From CADCVQ01 sp038260305 (GTDB lineage Bacteria; Actinomycetota; Thermoleophilia; Solirubrobacterales; Solirubrobacteraceae), in assembly GCA_038260305.1 (NCBI GenBank), contig JBBSNY010000004.1, positions 62,001-126,000 on the forward strand: DNA of 64,000 nucleotides. The letters run 5' to 3'. How positions within the stretch are numbered: position 1 is the first letter of the stretch; every line of letters begins with the position of its first letter. Below, one piece after another: positions 28,170 through 35,681 of this stretch. The position numbers and the translations under genes are program-made. Below the pieces are notes generated by a model, which saw only the letters and a program-made list of their open reading frames with translations, ran no database searches and was not told the origin of the DNA.

Positions 28170-28955
28170 GTGATCGCCGCCGGCGACATCGCGCGGGCGC
28201 TCGCCGAGCTTGGCGTCGAGCCGAGCGACACGCTATTCGTGCACTCCGGCCTCAAGGGCGCGCTGCGCCTCTCCGGCGCGAGCCGGGAGGAGAAGCTCGC
28301 GACGCTGGCCGACGGCCTGCGCGACAGCGTCCGCGACGGGCTGCTGATCCTGCCGGCGTTCACGTACAGCTTCACTCGTGACGAGCCGTTTGAGGCCGCG
28401 ACGAGCCCGTCGACGGTCGGCGTCCTGACCGAGTACTTCCGCGGCTTGCCCGGCGTGCGCCGGACGACCGACCCGCTGTTCTCCTGCGGCGTGCTCGGTG
28501 AGCTGCCCGGGCCGTGGTCCGAGCGTCTGCTGACCGTCGGCGACATCGACTGCTTCGGCCCGCACAGCATCTTCGCAATGCTCGCCGAGGTCGACGCGAA
28601 GCTCCTCTTCATTGGTGTCGACTTCGAGATGTGCACGTACGTCTTTCACGTCGAGCAGCAGCTTGCGGTGCCCTACCGCTACTTCAAGGACTTCCCCGGC
28701 ACGGTCGTCGACGGCGGCGAGTCGACCGCGGTGAGCGCGCGCTACTACGTCCGCGACCTCGACTCCGACGTCGTCAACACGTTCACGCCGCTCGCCGAGG
28801 ACCTGCTCGCGAGCGGCGCGGCGCGCAGCCTGCGCCTCGATCGCGGTCCGCGACTGTTCGTCACCGGCGCGCGCGCCGTCAGCGCGGAGATCGAGCGCCG
28901 GATCGCCGTCAACCCCGACTACCTCCTGCGGCGCGGCCACCCGGTCGCCGGCTGA
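28170..28955 (+). CDS. AAC(3)-family N-acyltransferase, probably for sugars
   Basis: A 261-residue protein of the aminoglycoside 3-N-acetyltransferase fold. TLFVHSGLKGALRLSG, ILPAFTYSFTRDEPFE, RRTTDPLFSCGVLG and LLFIGVDFEMCTYVFHVEQ follow the family order, with the catalytic His in the last. In polysaccharide clusters, homologues often act on amino sugars rather than on antibiotics, so I would not call it a resistance gene. The GTG start lies 12 bases after the lipoprotein stop. A hairpin overlaps its stop and that of the convergent gene. Confidence 0.8.
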   Translation: MIAAGDIARALAELGVEPSDTLFVHSGLKGALRLSGASREEKLATLADGLRDSVRDGLLILPAFTYSFTRDEPFEAATSPSTVGVLTEYFRGLPGVRRTTDPLFSCGVLGELPGPWSERLLTVGDIDCFGPHSIFAMLAEVDAKLLFIGVDFEMCTYVFHVEQQLAVPYRYFKDFPGTVVDGGESTAVSARYYVRDLDSDVVNTFTPLAEDLLASGAARSLRLDRGPRLFVTGARAVSAEIERRIAVNPDYLLRRGHPVAG

Positions 28956-28976
28956 GCCTGCCGCGGCAGGCCTCAG
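28951..28976. terminator. hairpin shared by convergent genes
   Basis: CTGAG and CCTGCC pair with GGCAGG and CTCAG with one bulged base; the core GCCTGCCGCGGCAGGC is a perfect 16-base palindrome. It covers the stops of both the acyltransferase and the DUF4910 gene. Confidence 0.5.
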
Positions 28977-30253
28977 TCGCCGACCGGGCGCAGCAGGTCG
29001 TGCTCGCGCAGCAGCGCGGCGGTCTGCGCGAGCTCGGCGAGCGGCCGCCCGCTGTGCTCGGCCGCGGCGAGCAGGTCGGCCTTCCCGTCGCAGAAGTTCA
29101 GCAGGAACATCATGTCGCGCTGGCGGCCCGCGGACAGCGCCGCGCTCGGCCCGCCCGTGCTCGGATAGAGGTCGCGGCGGCCGAGCTGCGGCTCGCCGAA
29201 CAGCACGGTCCCGATCAGCGTCTCGTTGGCCTCCAGCGCGTCGACGATCTGCACGTAGGCGTCGAGCGTCTCGCCGAGCGCCTGCGGCGTGATGAACGCG
29301 AGATCGTCCAGCGACGTGTGGTACTCGGGATAGGTGCCATACATCGTGCGCATGAGCGATCCGACCGGCAGGTCGTAGCCCGGCGAGCAGAACTGGCGCT
29401 CGTCGCTGCCGACCGCCACGAAGTCGAGGACCTCATACGGCGCTTCGGCGGACGCGAGGACGTGCTCGGCGATCCGGTCGGCGAGGCTGTCGCCGCGGCG
29501 CGAACGCTTATAGGTGAACGGGCCGGGGTCGCCGAGGCAGGTGAGGACATAGCCCGCCACGAGCCGCTCGCGCAGCCGCTCGCCGAAGCGCGCGAGGTAG
29601 GCGATCGCCCCGATCGTCTCGGGGCCGAAGACGATCCGGATCGTGTGCCGCGGCGGCGCCTCGCGCTCGCGCAGCAGCGCGGCGAGGTGGGCGGCGACGA
29701 CCGGCCCGGACAGCTCGTTGTTGCCCATCGAGGGGTGACAGCAATACGTCCACAGCAGCAGCTCGCCGTCGCCGGAGCCCTCGATGACGACCTCGCCGAG
29801 CTCGACCGCCCCCGGCGCCAGGTCGGCGTCGACGAGCACCTCGTACTCGCCGTCGGGCAGGGTCCGACGCTGCTCGTCGGTCAGGCAGAAGCCCCAGCGC
29901 TCGGCGTAGTACGACGTCCGGTAGGGGATCGCCGTGGGCTGCTCGGGCAGGCTGAGGAGGTGCTCCTGCAGCTCGGCAAGCCCGAGGCGCGCGTGGATGG
30001 GCGTGCTGTAGCCGACGACGTGCAGGTTGTTGTCGCTGAGGGCGACGACGGTCGATCCGTCGGGCCCCTTGATCCAGGCATCGCGCAGCGTCCACTCGCG
30101 CGGGATCTCCCAGTCGTGCACGCGTTCGCCGGTCGCGAAGTGGTGGCGCTGCATCGGGCCGGTCACGCGCTCCAGCAGCTCGAGCGTGCGCCGGTAGCCG
30201 GGCCCGGTGAGGCTGCGGGTGATCGGAAACAGCTCCGTCGCCAGGTCGTGCAT
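28973..30253 (-). CDS. DUF4910 aminopeptidase-like protein
   Basis: A 426-residue protein starting MHDLATELFPITRSLTGPGY, the normal opening of the DUF4910/DUF2172 family. TYCCHPSMGNNELSGPVVAA carries the conserved His and Asn-Asn block, which aligns with metal-binding motifs of M28-like aminopeptidases; EYHTSLDDLAFI provides a further conserved His. Members are common in glycan clusters beside AAC(3)-fold enzymes, but the substrate is not known to me. GTG 30283 would add ten residues; ATG 30253 fits the family better. It lies 50 bases after the methyltransferase and probably shares its transcript. Confidence 0.75.
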   Translation of the reverse strand: MHDLATELFPITRSLTGPGYRRTLELLERVTGPMQRHHFATGERVHDWEIPREWTLRDAWIKGPDGSTVVALSDNNLHVVGYSTPIHARLGLAELQEHLLSLPEQPTAIPYRTSYYAERWGFCLTDEQRRTLPDGEYEVLVDADLAPGAVELGEVVIEGSGDGELLLWTYCCHPSMGNNELSGPVVAAHLAALLREREAPPRHTIRIVFGPETIGAIAYLARFGERLRERLVAGYVLTCLGDPGPFTYKRSRRGDSLADRIAEHVLASAEAPYEVLDFVAVGSDERQFCSPGYDLPVGSLMRTMYGTYPEYHTSLDDLAFITPQALGETLDAYVQIVDALEANETLIGTVLFGEPQLGRRDLYPSTGGPSAALSAGRQRDMMFLLNFCDGKADLLAAAEHSGRPLAELAQTAALLREHDLLRPVGD

Positions 30254-30302
30254 CGCCTGACCCCGTGCCGCGGCGCCGGGCACGTTCAGCGCGGGGTGGG
30301 CA

Positions 30303-31154
30303 TCACGCGCCGGCGCTCCAGCGCACGAGCGTCGACGAGTTGTCCGGGTTCAGGCCGACGAGGTCGAGCGCGATCTCGTCGATGCGCAGGCCACCGGCCG
30401 CCTCCTCGGTGCGCAGGACCGAGAGCAGGTCGCGGTTGTAGTCGTGGTGCTCGGCGTAGGCCTGCGACGAGCCGTCGCTGTCCTCGCTGACCTGCCAGCC
30501 GACCGGCTCGAAGTGCAGGCAGCGCACGCGATCGGCGAGGCTGGCGATCGCGCGCGGGACATCGGGCGACAGCCGCGGGATCTGCTCGACGCTGTGGACG
30601 CTGAAGACGACCGCGTCGCGGACCGATCCGAGCGATCCGAGCCCGGCGAAGGAGTCGTTGTAGTCGAACTCCAGCGCGCGAAAGCGCAGCTGCGGATCGA
30701 GCTCGGCGAGGCTCTGCGTGGCGCGACGGCCGGCGGCCGTGTATTCGGCGCCGACGTACAGCGCGTCGCGCGGGCCGCCGGCAAGCCACGAGCCGACGAT
30801 GTGCCAACCCCAGCCGCAGCCGAGCTCGACGACGAGCTCGGTGTCTGCCGTGCAGGCGTCGACGACGGCGTCGGAGATCAGCCGCGATTGTGCGCCCCAG
30901 GCGAGGCTCGAGGCCAGCGGCTGGCGCCGGCCGGCGATGAAGACCTGGCGATCGGCCATCGGCGCGCCCGGATAGGCGTAGTCGCGCACAACGCGCCGGT
31001 GGATACGGGCGAGCCTCGCCCCGCCGTCGGCCTCGCTCGCGGCGTGCCGCGCGATCGAGCGTGCGACGGTGGGCCACTTCTCGGTCCCGTACTCGCGCTC
31101 CACATGGGCGCGGTCGCGGACGCGCGCGCCCGCGCTGGAAGGAGGGTTCGGCAT
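30303..31154 (-). CDS. SAM-dependent methyltransferase
   Basis: A 283-residue class I methyltransferase. Motif I is VVELGCGWGWHIVG near residue 110, and YVGAEYTAAGRRATQSLAEL follows as motif II. The N-terminal 90 residues (REYGTEKWPTVARSIARHA) are a lid-like helical region. The substrate is unknown, probably a sugar intermediate given the neighbours. The ATG is 9 bases after a TAGGAT -10 box. Divergent from the BY-kinase gene. Confidence 0.75.
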   Translation of the reverse strand: MPNPPSSAGARVRDRAHVEREYGTEKWPTVARSIARHAASEADGGARLARIHRRVVRDYAYPGAPMADRQVFIAGRRQPLASSLAWGAQSRLISDAVVDACTADTELVVELGCGWGWHIVGSWLAGGPRDALYVGAEYTAAGRRATQSLAELDPQLRFRALEFDYNDSFAGLGSLGSVRDAVVFSVHSVEQIPRLSPDVPRAIASLADRVRCLHFEPVGWQVSEDSDGSSQAYAEHHDYNRDLLSVLRTEEAAGGLRIDEIALDLVGLNPDNSSTLVRWSAGA

Positions 31155-31163
31155 CGGCCCGGC

Positions 31164-31169
31164 ATCCTA
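31164..31169 (-). promoter_or_regulatory. -10 box of the methyltransferase gene
   Basis: Minus-strand TAGGAT, 9 bases before the ATG at 31154. Confidence 0.45.
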
Positions 31170-31226
31170 TTCGCCCATCCAGCGGGTACGGAGGGTTCTG
31201 GTCGCACCTTCTGCCAGGCCATTGCC

Positions 31227-31232
31227 TATCCT
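31227..31232 (+). promoter_or_regulatory. -10 box of the BY-kinase gene, leaderless
   Basis: TATCCT is followed by 8 bases and then the GTG at 31241. Confidence 0.55.
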
Positions 31233-31240
31233 GAGGGTAA

Positions 31241-32806
31241 GTGGCGCAATCCGAGGACCGAGCAGGGGGCGAGGCCCCGTTCTACGCGGTCGTCCGCATC
31301 GTCCGTCAGCGGTGGTGGGTGATCGTGCTGTGCGCATTGCTCGTCCCGACGGTCGCCTACCTCGTGACGTCGCAGAAGTCCGACGAGTTCAAGGCGACGG
31401 CGAAGCTGCTGTTGCGCAGCGACAGTCTCACGGCGGGACTGGTCAGCCCTGGGACCGACGCGCCGACGACGGGTTCGGGCGCCGACTCGACGAACCTCGA
31501 CCTCGCGTCGGTGCGGGCGGTCGCGCAGGGGGCGTCGAACATCCTCGGCGGCACGGTCTCGGCGGACACGATCGCCGGCCGCGTCGAGATCGTGCCGAAC
31601 AGCGACTCGAGCGTCATCGGCGTCACCGCGACGGGGCCGACCGCGCGCGGCGTGGCGCCGCTGGCCAATGCCTACGCCAAGGCGTACATCACATTTCGCA
31701 AGGACGCGGCCCTGAAGGACATCGAAGCGGCCACGACCGTGATCCAGAAGCGGATCGACCGCGCCCTCGGCACGAAGTCCGACGCCCGCGGAGTCTCCGT
31801 CAAGGACCTGCGCGCGAGGATGGACGACCTGCAGACGCTGGCCGGCCTGCAGGACGGCACCGCGCAGATCGTCGAACGTGCGGTCCCGCCGCTCGCCCGC
31901 TTCGCGCCGAAGCCGCGCCGGGCGGCGATCATCGCGCTCGGCTTCGGGATCGTGCTCGGGATCGGCCTCGCGCTGCTGTTCGAGTTCCTCAGCCGCCGCC
32001 TCAACGATCCCGCGGAGATCGAGGAGCTCTACTCCGAGCCGCTGCTGGGGACGATCCCGGAGAGCCGCTCGGTCGCCGAGGCGGGCTTCGGCCTGAATGC
32101 GCTGAACGCTGCCGAGCACGCCGCGTTCCAGCGCGTGCGCGGCAACCTGCGCTACTACAACGACTACAACATCGGTTCCGTGCTGATCATCTCGGCGCTG
32201 CCCGGCGAGGGCAAGAGCACGGTCGCGCGGCACCTCGCCGCCGCCGCCGCCGAGGCGGGCACGAACGTGATCCTGCTCGAGGCCGACCTGCGCCTTCCGA
32301 CGCTCGTCAAGAGCCTCGGCCTGCCGCCGACGGCTGGCCTCATCGGCATCCTGCGCGACGGCATCGATCCAGCGGACATCATCCAGCGGGTGCCGCTCGG
32401 AGCGACCTCTAACGGCGGCAGCCCGCAGGCGACGATGGACGTCATCTCCGCGGGCGCGCCACAGGCGAACCCGACGTACCTCATCGAGTCCGACGCGATG
32501 GAGCGCCTGATCCTCGATCTCGAGGAGCGCTACGACCTTGTCATCATCGACACGCCCGCCGCGACACTCGTCCCGGACGGGCTGGCGCTCGTCGACAAGG
32601 TCTCGGGCGTCATCGTCGTCAGCCGCGTGCGCAAGAACACGCGCGCCGCCGCGCGCTCGCTGCGCGGCCAGCTCGCCAACGTGCGCGCGAACGTGCTCGG
32701 TGTCGTCGTCAACGGCGTCGGCCGCGCCGACGGCATGCCGAACTATGGCTACGGCTACGGGCCGACCAAGGACGCCGACGAGCTCACCCCGTCGGCGCGA
32801 CGCTGA
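31241..32806 (+). CDS. polysaccharide co-polymerase / tyrosine autokinase (Wzz-Wzc-like)
   Basis: A 521-residue membrane protein controlling glycan chain length and export. Membrane helices lie at about 25-42 and 227-249, bracketing the Wzz periplasmic-type domain. The cytoplasmic kinase has Walker A ALPGEGKST near 322, Walker A-prime in LLEADLRLP and Walker B in LVIIDTPA. The C-terminus NYGYGYGPTKD holds three Tyr, fewer than the usual cluster but a plausible autophosphorylation tail. It likely runs with the oxidoreductase 3 bases downstream. Confidence 0.9.
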   Translation: MAQSEDRAGGEAPFYAVVRIVRQRWWVIVLCALLVPTVAYLVTSQKSDEFKATAKLLLRSDSLTAGLVSPGTDAPTTGSGADSTNLDLASVRAVAQGASNILGGTVSADTIAGRVEIVPNSDSSVIGVTATGPTARGVAPLANAYAKAYITFRKDAALKDIEAATTVIQKRIDRALGTKSDARGVSVKDLRARMDDLQTLAGLQDGTAQIVERAVPPLARFAPKPRRAAIIALGFGIVLGIGLALLFEFLSRRLNDPAEIEELYSEPLLGTIPESRSVAEAGFGLNALNAAEHAAFQRVRGNLRYYNDYNIGSVLIISALPGEGKSTVARHLAAAAAEAGTNVILLEADLRLPTLVKSLGLPPTAGLIGILRDGIDPADIIQRVPLGATSNGGSPQATMDVISAGAPQANPTYLIESDAMERLILDLEERYDLVIIDTPAATLVPDGLALVDKVSGVIVVSRVRKNTRAAARSLRGQLANVRANVLGVVVNGVGRADGMPNYGYGYGPTKDADELTPSARR

Positions 32807-32808
32807 CC

Positions 32809-33867
32809 ATGGGCGGCGACGAGCGCGTCGGCGTCGGCGTCGTCGGCCTGGGCTACTGGGGCCCGAACCTGCTGCGTGTGCTGATGGAGATGCCCGGCGT
32901 GAAGGTTCACACGATCTGCGACCTCGACCCCGAGCGACTCGCCCGCTTCGCCCAGCGCTACCCGACGGTGCACCCGACGCAGGATCTCGACGATCTGCTC
33001 GAGGATCCGCAGATCGAAGCGATCGTCGTCGCGACTCCGGTCTTCACGCACTACGAGATGGCGGGCCGCTGCCTCGACGCCGGCAAGCACACGTTCGTTG
33101 AGAAGCCGCTCGCGGCCTCCAAGGAGCACGCGATCGATCTCGTCGCGCGCGCCGAGGCGCGTGACCTGCGGCTCATGTGCGGGCACGTCTTCCTCTACAG
33201 CCCGCCGGTCCGCGCGATCCATGACCTGCTTGCGACCGGCCAGCTCGGCGACGTCTACTTCATCTCCTCGAGCCGGGTCAACCTCGGCCTGCACCAGCGC
33301 GACGTCAGCGTCGTCTGGGATCTCGGCCCGCACGACTTCTCGATCCTGCTGTCGTGGCTCGGTGAGTCGCCGACGTCGGTGCGTGCGATCGGCCGCGACT
33401 CGATCGTCCCCGGGCTGCCGGACGTCGCCTTCATCGATCTCGCATTCGCCTCGGGCGTCATCGCCCACGTCGAGCTGAGCTGGCTGTCGCCGAGCAAGCT
33501 GCGCCGCACGGTCGTCGTCGGCAGCGAGCGGATGGTCGTCTACGAGGACGGCGGCATCGAGCCGCTGCGGATCTTCGACCACGGCGTCGTCTACCGCGAC
33601 CCCGAGACGTTCGGCGAGTACCACCTCTCCTATCGCACCGGCAACATCGTCTCGCCGAAGCTCGACACGGCCGAGCCGATCGCGCTCGAGCTCGAGGACT
33701 TCCTCTCGACGATCCGTAGCGGCGCCTCGCGCAACGACCACCTCGCGCTCGCCTGCGACGTCGTCGGCCTCATCGAGGCGACCGAGCTGTCGCTCGAGCG
33801 CGACGGCGAGCGGGTTCCGTTCGCGGGAGCGTTCGGCTCCGTCGCGCGCGGCCCGTCCGGCGACTGA
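32809..33867 (+). CDS. Gfo/Idh/MocA-family oxidoreductase
   Basis: A 352-residue NAD(P)-dependent sugar oxidoreductase. The Rossmann motif VVGLGYWGPNLLRVL is at 11-25, the conserved EKPLA at 98-102 and the catalytic-type His in DLGPHDFSILLSW near 180. Relatives such as WlbA oxidise UDP-amino-uronic sugars. It starts 3 bases after the BY-kinase stop, so the two form an operon. The actual substrate is not predictable. Confidence 0.88.
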   Translation: MGGDERVGVGVVGLGYWGPNLLRVLMEMPGVKVHTICDLDPERLARFAQRYPTVHPTQDLDDLLEDPQIEAIVVATPVFTHYEMAGRCLDAGKHTFVEKPLAASKEHAIDLVARAEARDLRLMCGHVFLYSPPVRAIHDLLATGQLGDVYFISSSRVNLGLHQRDVSVVWDLGPHDFSILLSWLGESPTSVRAIGRDSIVPGLPDVAFIDLAFASGVIAHVELSWLSPSKLRRTVVVGSERMVVYEDGGIEPLRIFDHGVVYRDPETFGEYHLSYRTGNIVSPKLDTAEPIALELEDFLSTIRSGASRNDHLALACDVVGLIEATELSLERDGERVPFAGAFGSVARGPSGD

Positions 33868-33902
33868 CGCCGATCAGCCGATCGGCCGGCCGGTGCTGTG
33901 AG

Positions 33903-35510
33903 CTACCCGCGTGAGCGGAAGGGGACGGTGTCCCCCTCGGCGAGCTTCCAGTCGTCGGTCACGCACGTGACGCAGAGGGCGACGTCGCCCTCGACCCGCC
34001 AGCCGGCCTCGACGAGCTCGCCGGCGTCGCGCGTCTTGCCGGGACGCCCGCAGACCGCGCACACGAACGCCGGCTTGCGCCGCAGACGCTCGCCGCGCCC
34101 GCGCCGGCCCCCCACCTTGCGCTGGCGCTCGCCCTCGCGGTCGGCCTGACGCTCCGATGCGGCGGCCGGCCTCGGGGGCTGGTCGACCGGCACGAACTGC
34201 GCCGCGACGCGGTCGCGGTCGCGGTCGTCGTGGTCGTGCCCGGCGCGGTCGCGGTCGTCGTGGTCATGACCGGCGTGATCGTGGCTGTCGTAGTCATGAC
34301 TGACGTGGTCGCGGTCGTCGTGGTCGTGTCCGGCGTGTTCGCGGCTGTCGTGCTCGTGTCCGGCGTGGTCGCGGTCCTGCCCCGCGCGGTTGCGGCCGTC
34401 GTCGTCATGCCCGGCGGCGTCGTCGAGCTCGTCGTCGTCGGATCGCAGGGCGGCGAGCGGCGGCTCGTCGGCGGGTTCGTCGTCGTTCTCGCCGGCGACG
34501 TCCTCCATCGTGAAGGGCTCGAGCCGCGCCTCGCGTTCGCGCTCGATGGTCGCCGCGATGACGCCGGCCTCGTCCGCGGCGCTCTCGGTCAGCGCGTCAC
34601 GAACGTCGGCGGCCGTCTGCTGGACCTGCTCGTGGACGTCTGAGAGCGTCTCGCGGGTCTGCGTGATCGCGGCCGTCGTGACGCGAACGGTCTGCGTGAG
34701 GTTCGAGAGCTCCGTGCGCTGGGACTCGAGCAGCCCGCGCGCGGTCCGCTCCGCGGCGGCGAGCGTCTGTAGCCGCGCGGCGGCTTCTCGGCGCTCGATG
34801 TGCATGCGCCGTTCGAGCTCGTCGCGTTCGTCGCGTGCCCGCGCGGTCGACTCGCGTTCGGCCGCGAGCTCGCGCTCGAGGCCGGCGATGCGCTCGGCCG
34901 CCGCGGCGGCGGCGCGATCGTACGCGGTGCGCACGCGGCGCTCGGCTTCGACCGCGGCGCGGACGAGCACGGATTGCTCCATGTCGTCGCCCGCGGGCTG
35001 CGGCGGGAGGGCGCGCTCCGGCGGACGCTCGTACATGCGCTCCGGCGGCGGCTCGTAGACGCGCTCGGGCGGCGGCTCGTAGGCGCGCTCGGGTGGGCGC
35101 TTCGGTGGCGGCTCGTAGACGCGCTCGGCCGGGCGCTCCGGCGGCGGCTCGTGGGCGCGCTCGGGTGGGCGCTCGAAGGCCCGCTCCGGGGCGCGCTCGG
35201 CGTGCTGCGCCGGTGGCGGCGAGAACGGCCGCTCGCTGAGCACGGGGGCCTCAGCGGCGGCGGGCACGGCGGGCACGGACAGCAGCTCGAGCATGATGAC
35301 CTGGTCGGCCGTGGCGTTGCGCAGCGTCGGGCGCACGTGCAGCCCGACCTGCGCGAGACGCAACTCGATCGCCTCGCCGACGCCGGGGTCCAGGCGCGGG
35401 TAGCCGAACTCCTTGAGCAGCCGGCCGACCTTCAACTTGAGCGGTCGCCCGCGCTGATCGACCGTCCGCCGCCAGCGCTCCTCGGGACCATGGACCGGGA
35501 TCGTGCTCAT
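33903..35510 (-). CDS. repeat protein: PER-rich, coiled coil, His/Asp repeat, zinc ribbon
   Basis: A 535-residue protein I do not recognise as a whole. Residues 1-80 are a compact helical domain (LKVGRLLKEFGYPRLDPG). Residues 104-170 are a Pro-Glu-Arg repeat with units such as ERVYEPPPERPP. Residues 178-330 form a long coiled coil. Residues 367-432 are a His/Asp-rich repeat with units like AGHDHDDRD. Residues 484-516 are a C-terminal zinc ribbon (CAVCGRPG ... CVTC). No signal or membrane segment is visible, so it is probably cytosolic. The ATG is 8 bases after TACGCT, hence leaderless. It is divergent from the pseudokinase. The His/Asp tract could bind metal; this is inference. Confidence 0.75.
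   Translation of the reverse strand: MSTIPVHGPEERWRRTVDQRGRPLKLKVGRLLKEFGYPRLDPGVGEAIELRLAQVGLHVRPTLRNATADQVIMLELLSVPAVPAAAEAPVLSERPFSPPPAQHAERAPERAFERPPERAHEPPPERPAERVYEPPPKRPPERAYEPPPERVYEPPPERMYERPPERALPPQPAGDDMEQSVLVRAAVEAERRVRTAYDRAAAAAAERIAGLERELAAERESTARARDERDELERRMHIERREAAARLQTLAAAERTARGLLESQRTELSNLTQTVRVTTAAITQTRETLSDVHEQVQQTAADVRDALTESAADEAGVIAATIEREREARLEPFTMEDVAGENDDEPADEPPLAALRSDDDELDDAAGHDDDGRNRAGQDRDHAGHEHDSREHAGHDHDDRDHVSHDYDSHDHAGHDHDDRDRAGHDHDDRDRDRVAAQFVPVDQPPRPAAASERQADREGERQRKVGGRRGRGERLRRKPAFVCAVCGRPGKTRDAGELVEAGWRVEGDVALCVTCVTDDWKLAEGDTVPFRSRG
34215..34412 (-). repeat. in-frame repeat encoding His/Asp-rich units
   Basis: About six imperfect copies of a roughly 30-base unit encoding A-G-H-D-H-D-D-R-D-x, within the repeat protein. 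Third positions vary, so the copies are not fresh duplications. Confidence 0.7.
35001..35201 (-). repeat. in-frame repeat encoding Pro-Glu-Arg units
   Basis: Tandem units encoding ER-x-Y-EPPP, alternating with ERPPER, in the repeat protein. Confidence 0.7.
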
Positions 35511-35518
35511 GCGCGTCA

Positions 35519-35524
35519 AGCGTA
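35519..35524 (-). promoter_or_regulatory. -10 box of the repeat-protein gene, leaderless
   Basis: Minus-strand TACGCT, 8 bases before the ATG at 35510. Confidence 0.5.
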
Positions 35525-35615
35525 GTCGACACGCCTGACCCTTCGCGCATCGCGGGGTGCACCGATCGGCGTCCCGCCACGGCGGGATTCGCGCTCGACG
35601 ATCGAGACGAACCAC

Positions 35616-35621
35616 TACGCT
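35616..35621 (+). promoter_or_regulatory. -10 box ahead of the 17-aa upstream ORF
   Basis: TACGCT lies 6 bases before an ATG at 35628 that opens a 17-codon ORF, not directly before the kinase start. Confidence 0.5.
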
Positions 35622-35627
35622 GCGCCG

Positions 35628-35681
35628 ATGGACACGGGCACGCCGGCGGTTTCCGGCCGGCGACCGAGACATCGAGCATGA
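35628..35681 (+). CDS. leaderless 17-aa upstream ORF coupled to the pseudokinase
   Basis: Predicted peptide MDTGTPAVSGRRPRHRA. The ATG is 6 bases after a TACGCT -10 box, so initiation would be leaderless. The stop TGA (35679-35681) overlaps the kinase ATG (35678-35680) as ATGA. The kinase start has no good ribosome site of its own. The peptide itself is short and basic; its sequence may not matter. The feature matches two other such ORFs in the window. Confidence 0.5.
   Translation: MDTGTPAVSGRRPRHRA

Noticed and set aside
28170..28955. Aminoglycoside resistance gene
   Set aside because: The fold matches AAC(3), but the nonulosonic-acid neighbours favour a sugar N-acyltransferase; no evidence for resistance.
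33868..33902. GC-rich palindromic patches between the oxidoreductase and repeat-protein genes
   Set aside because: CCGATCGG and CCGGCCGG overlap in ways that give no single stable hairpin, so I did not call a terminator.
34215..34412. Regular repeats that could suggest a CRISPR array
   Set aside because: Units are directly adjacent without spacers and translate in frame as His/Asp repeats.
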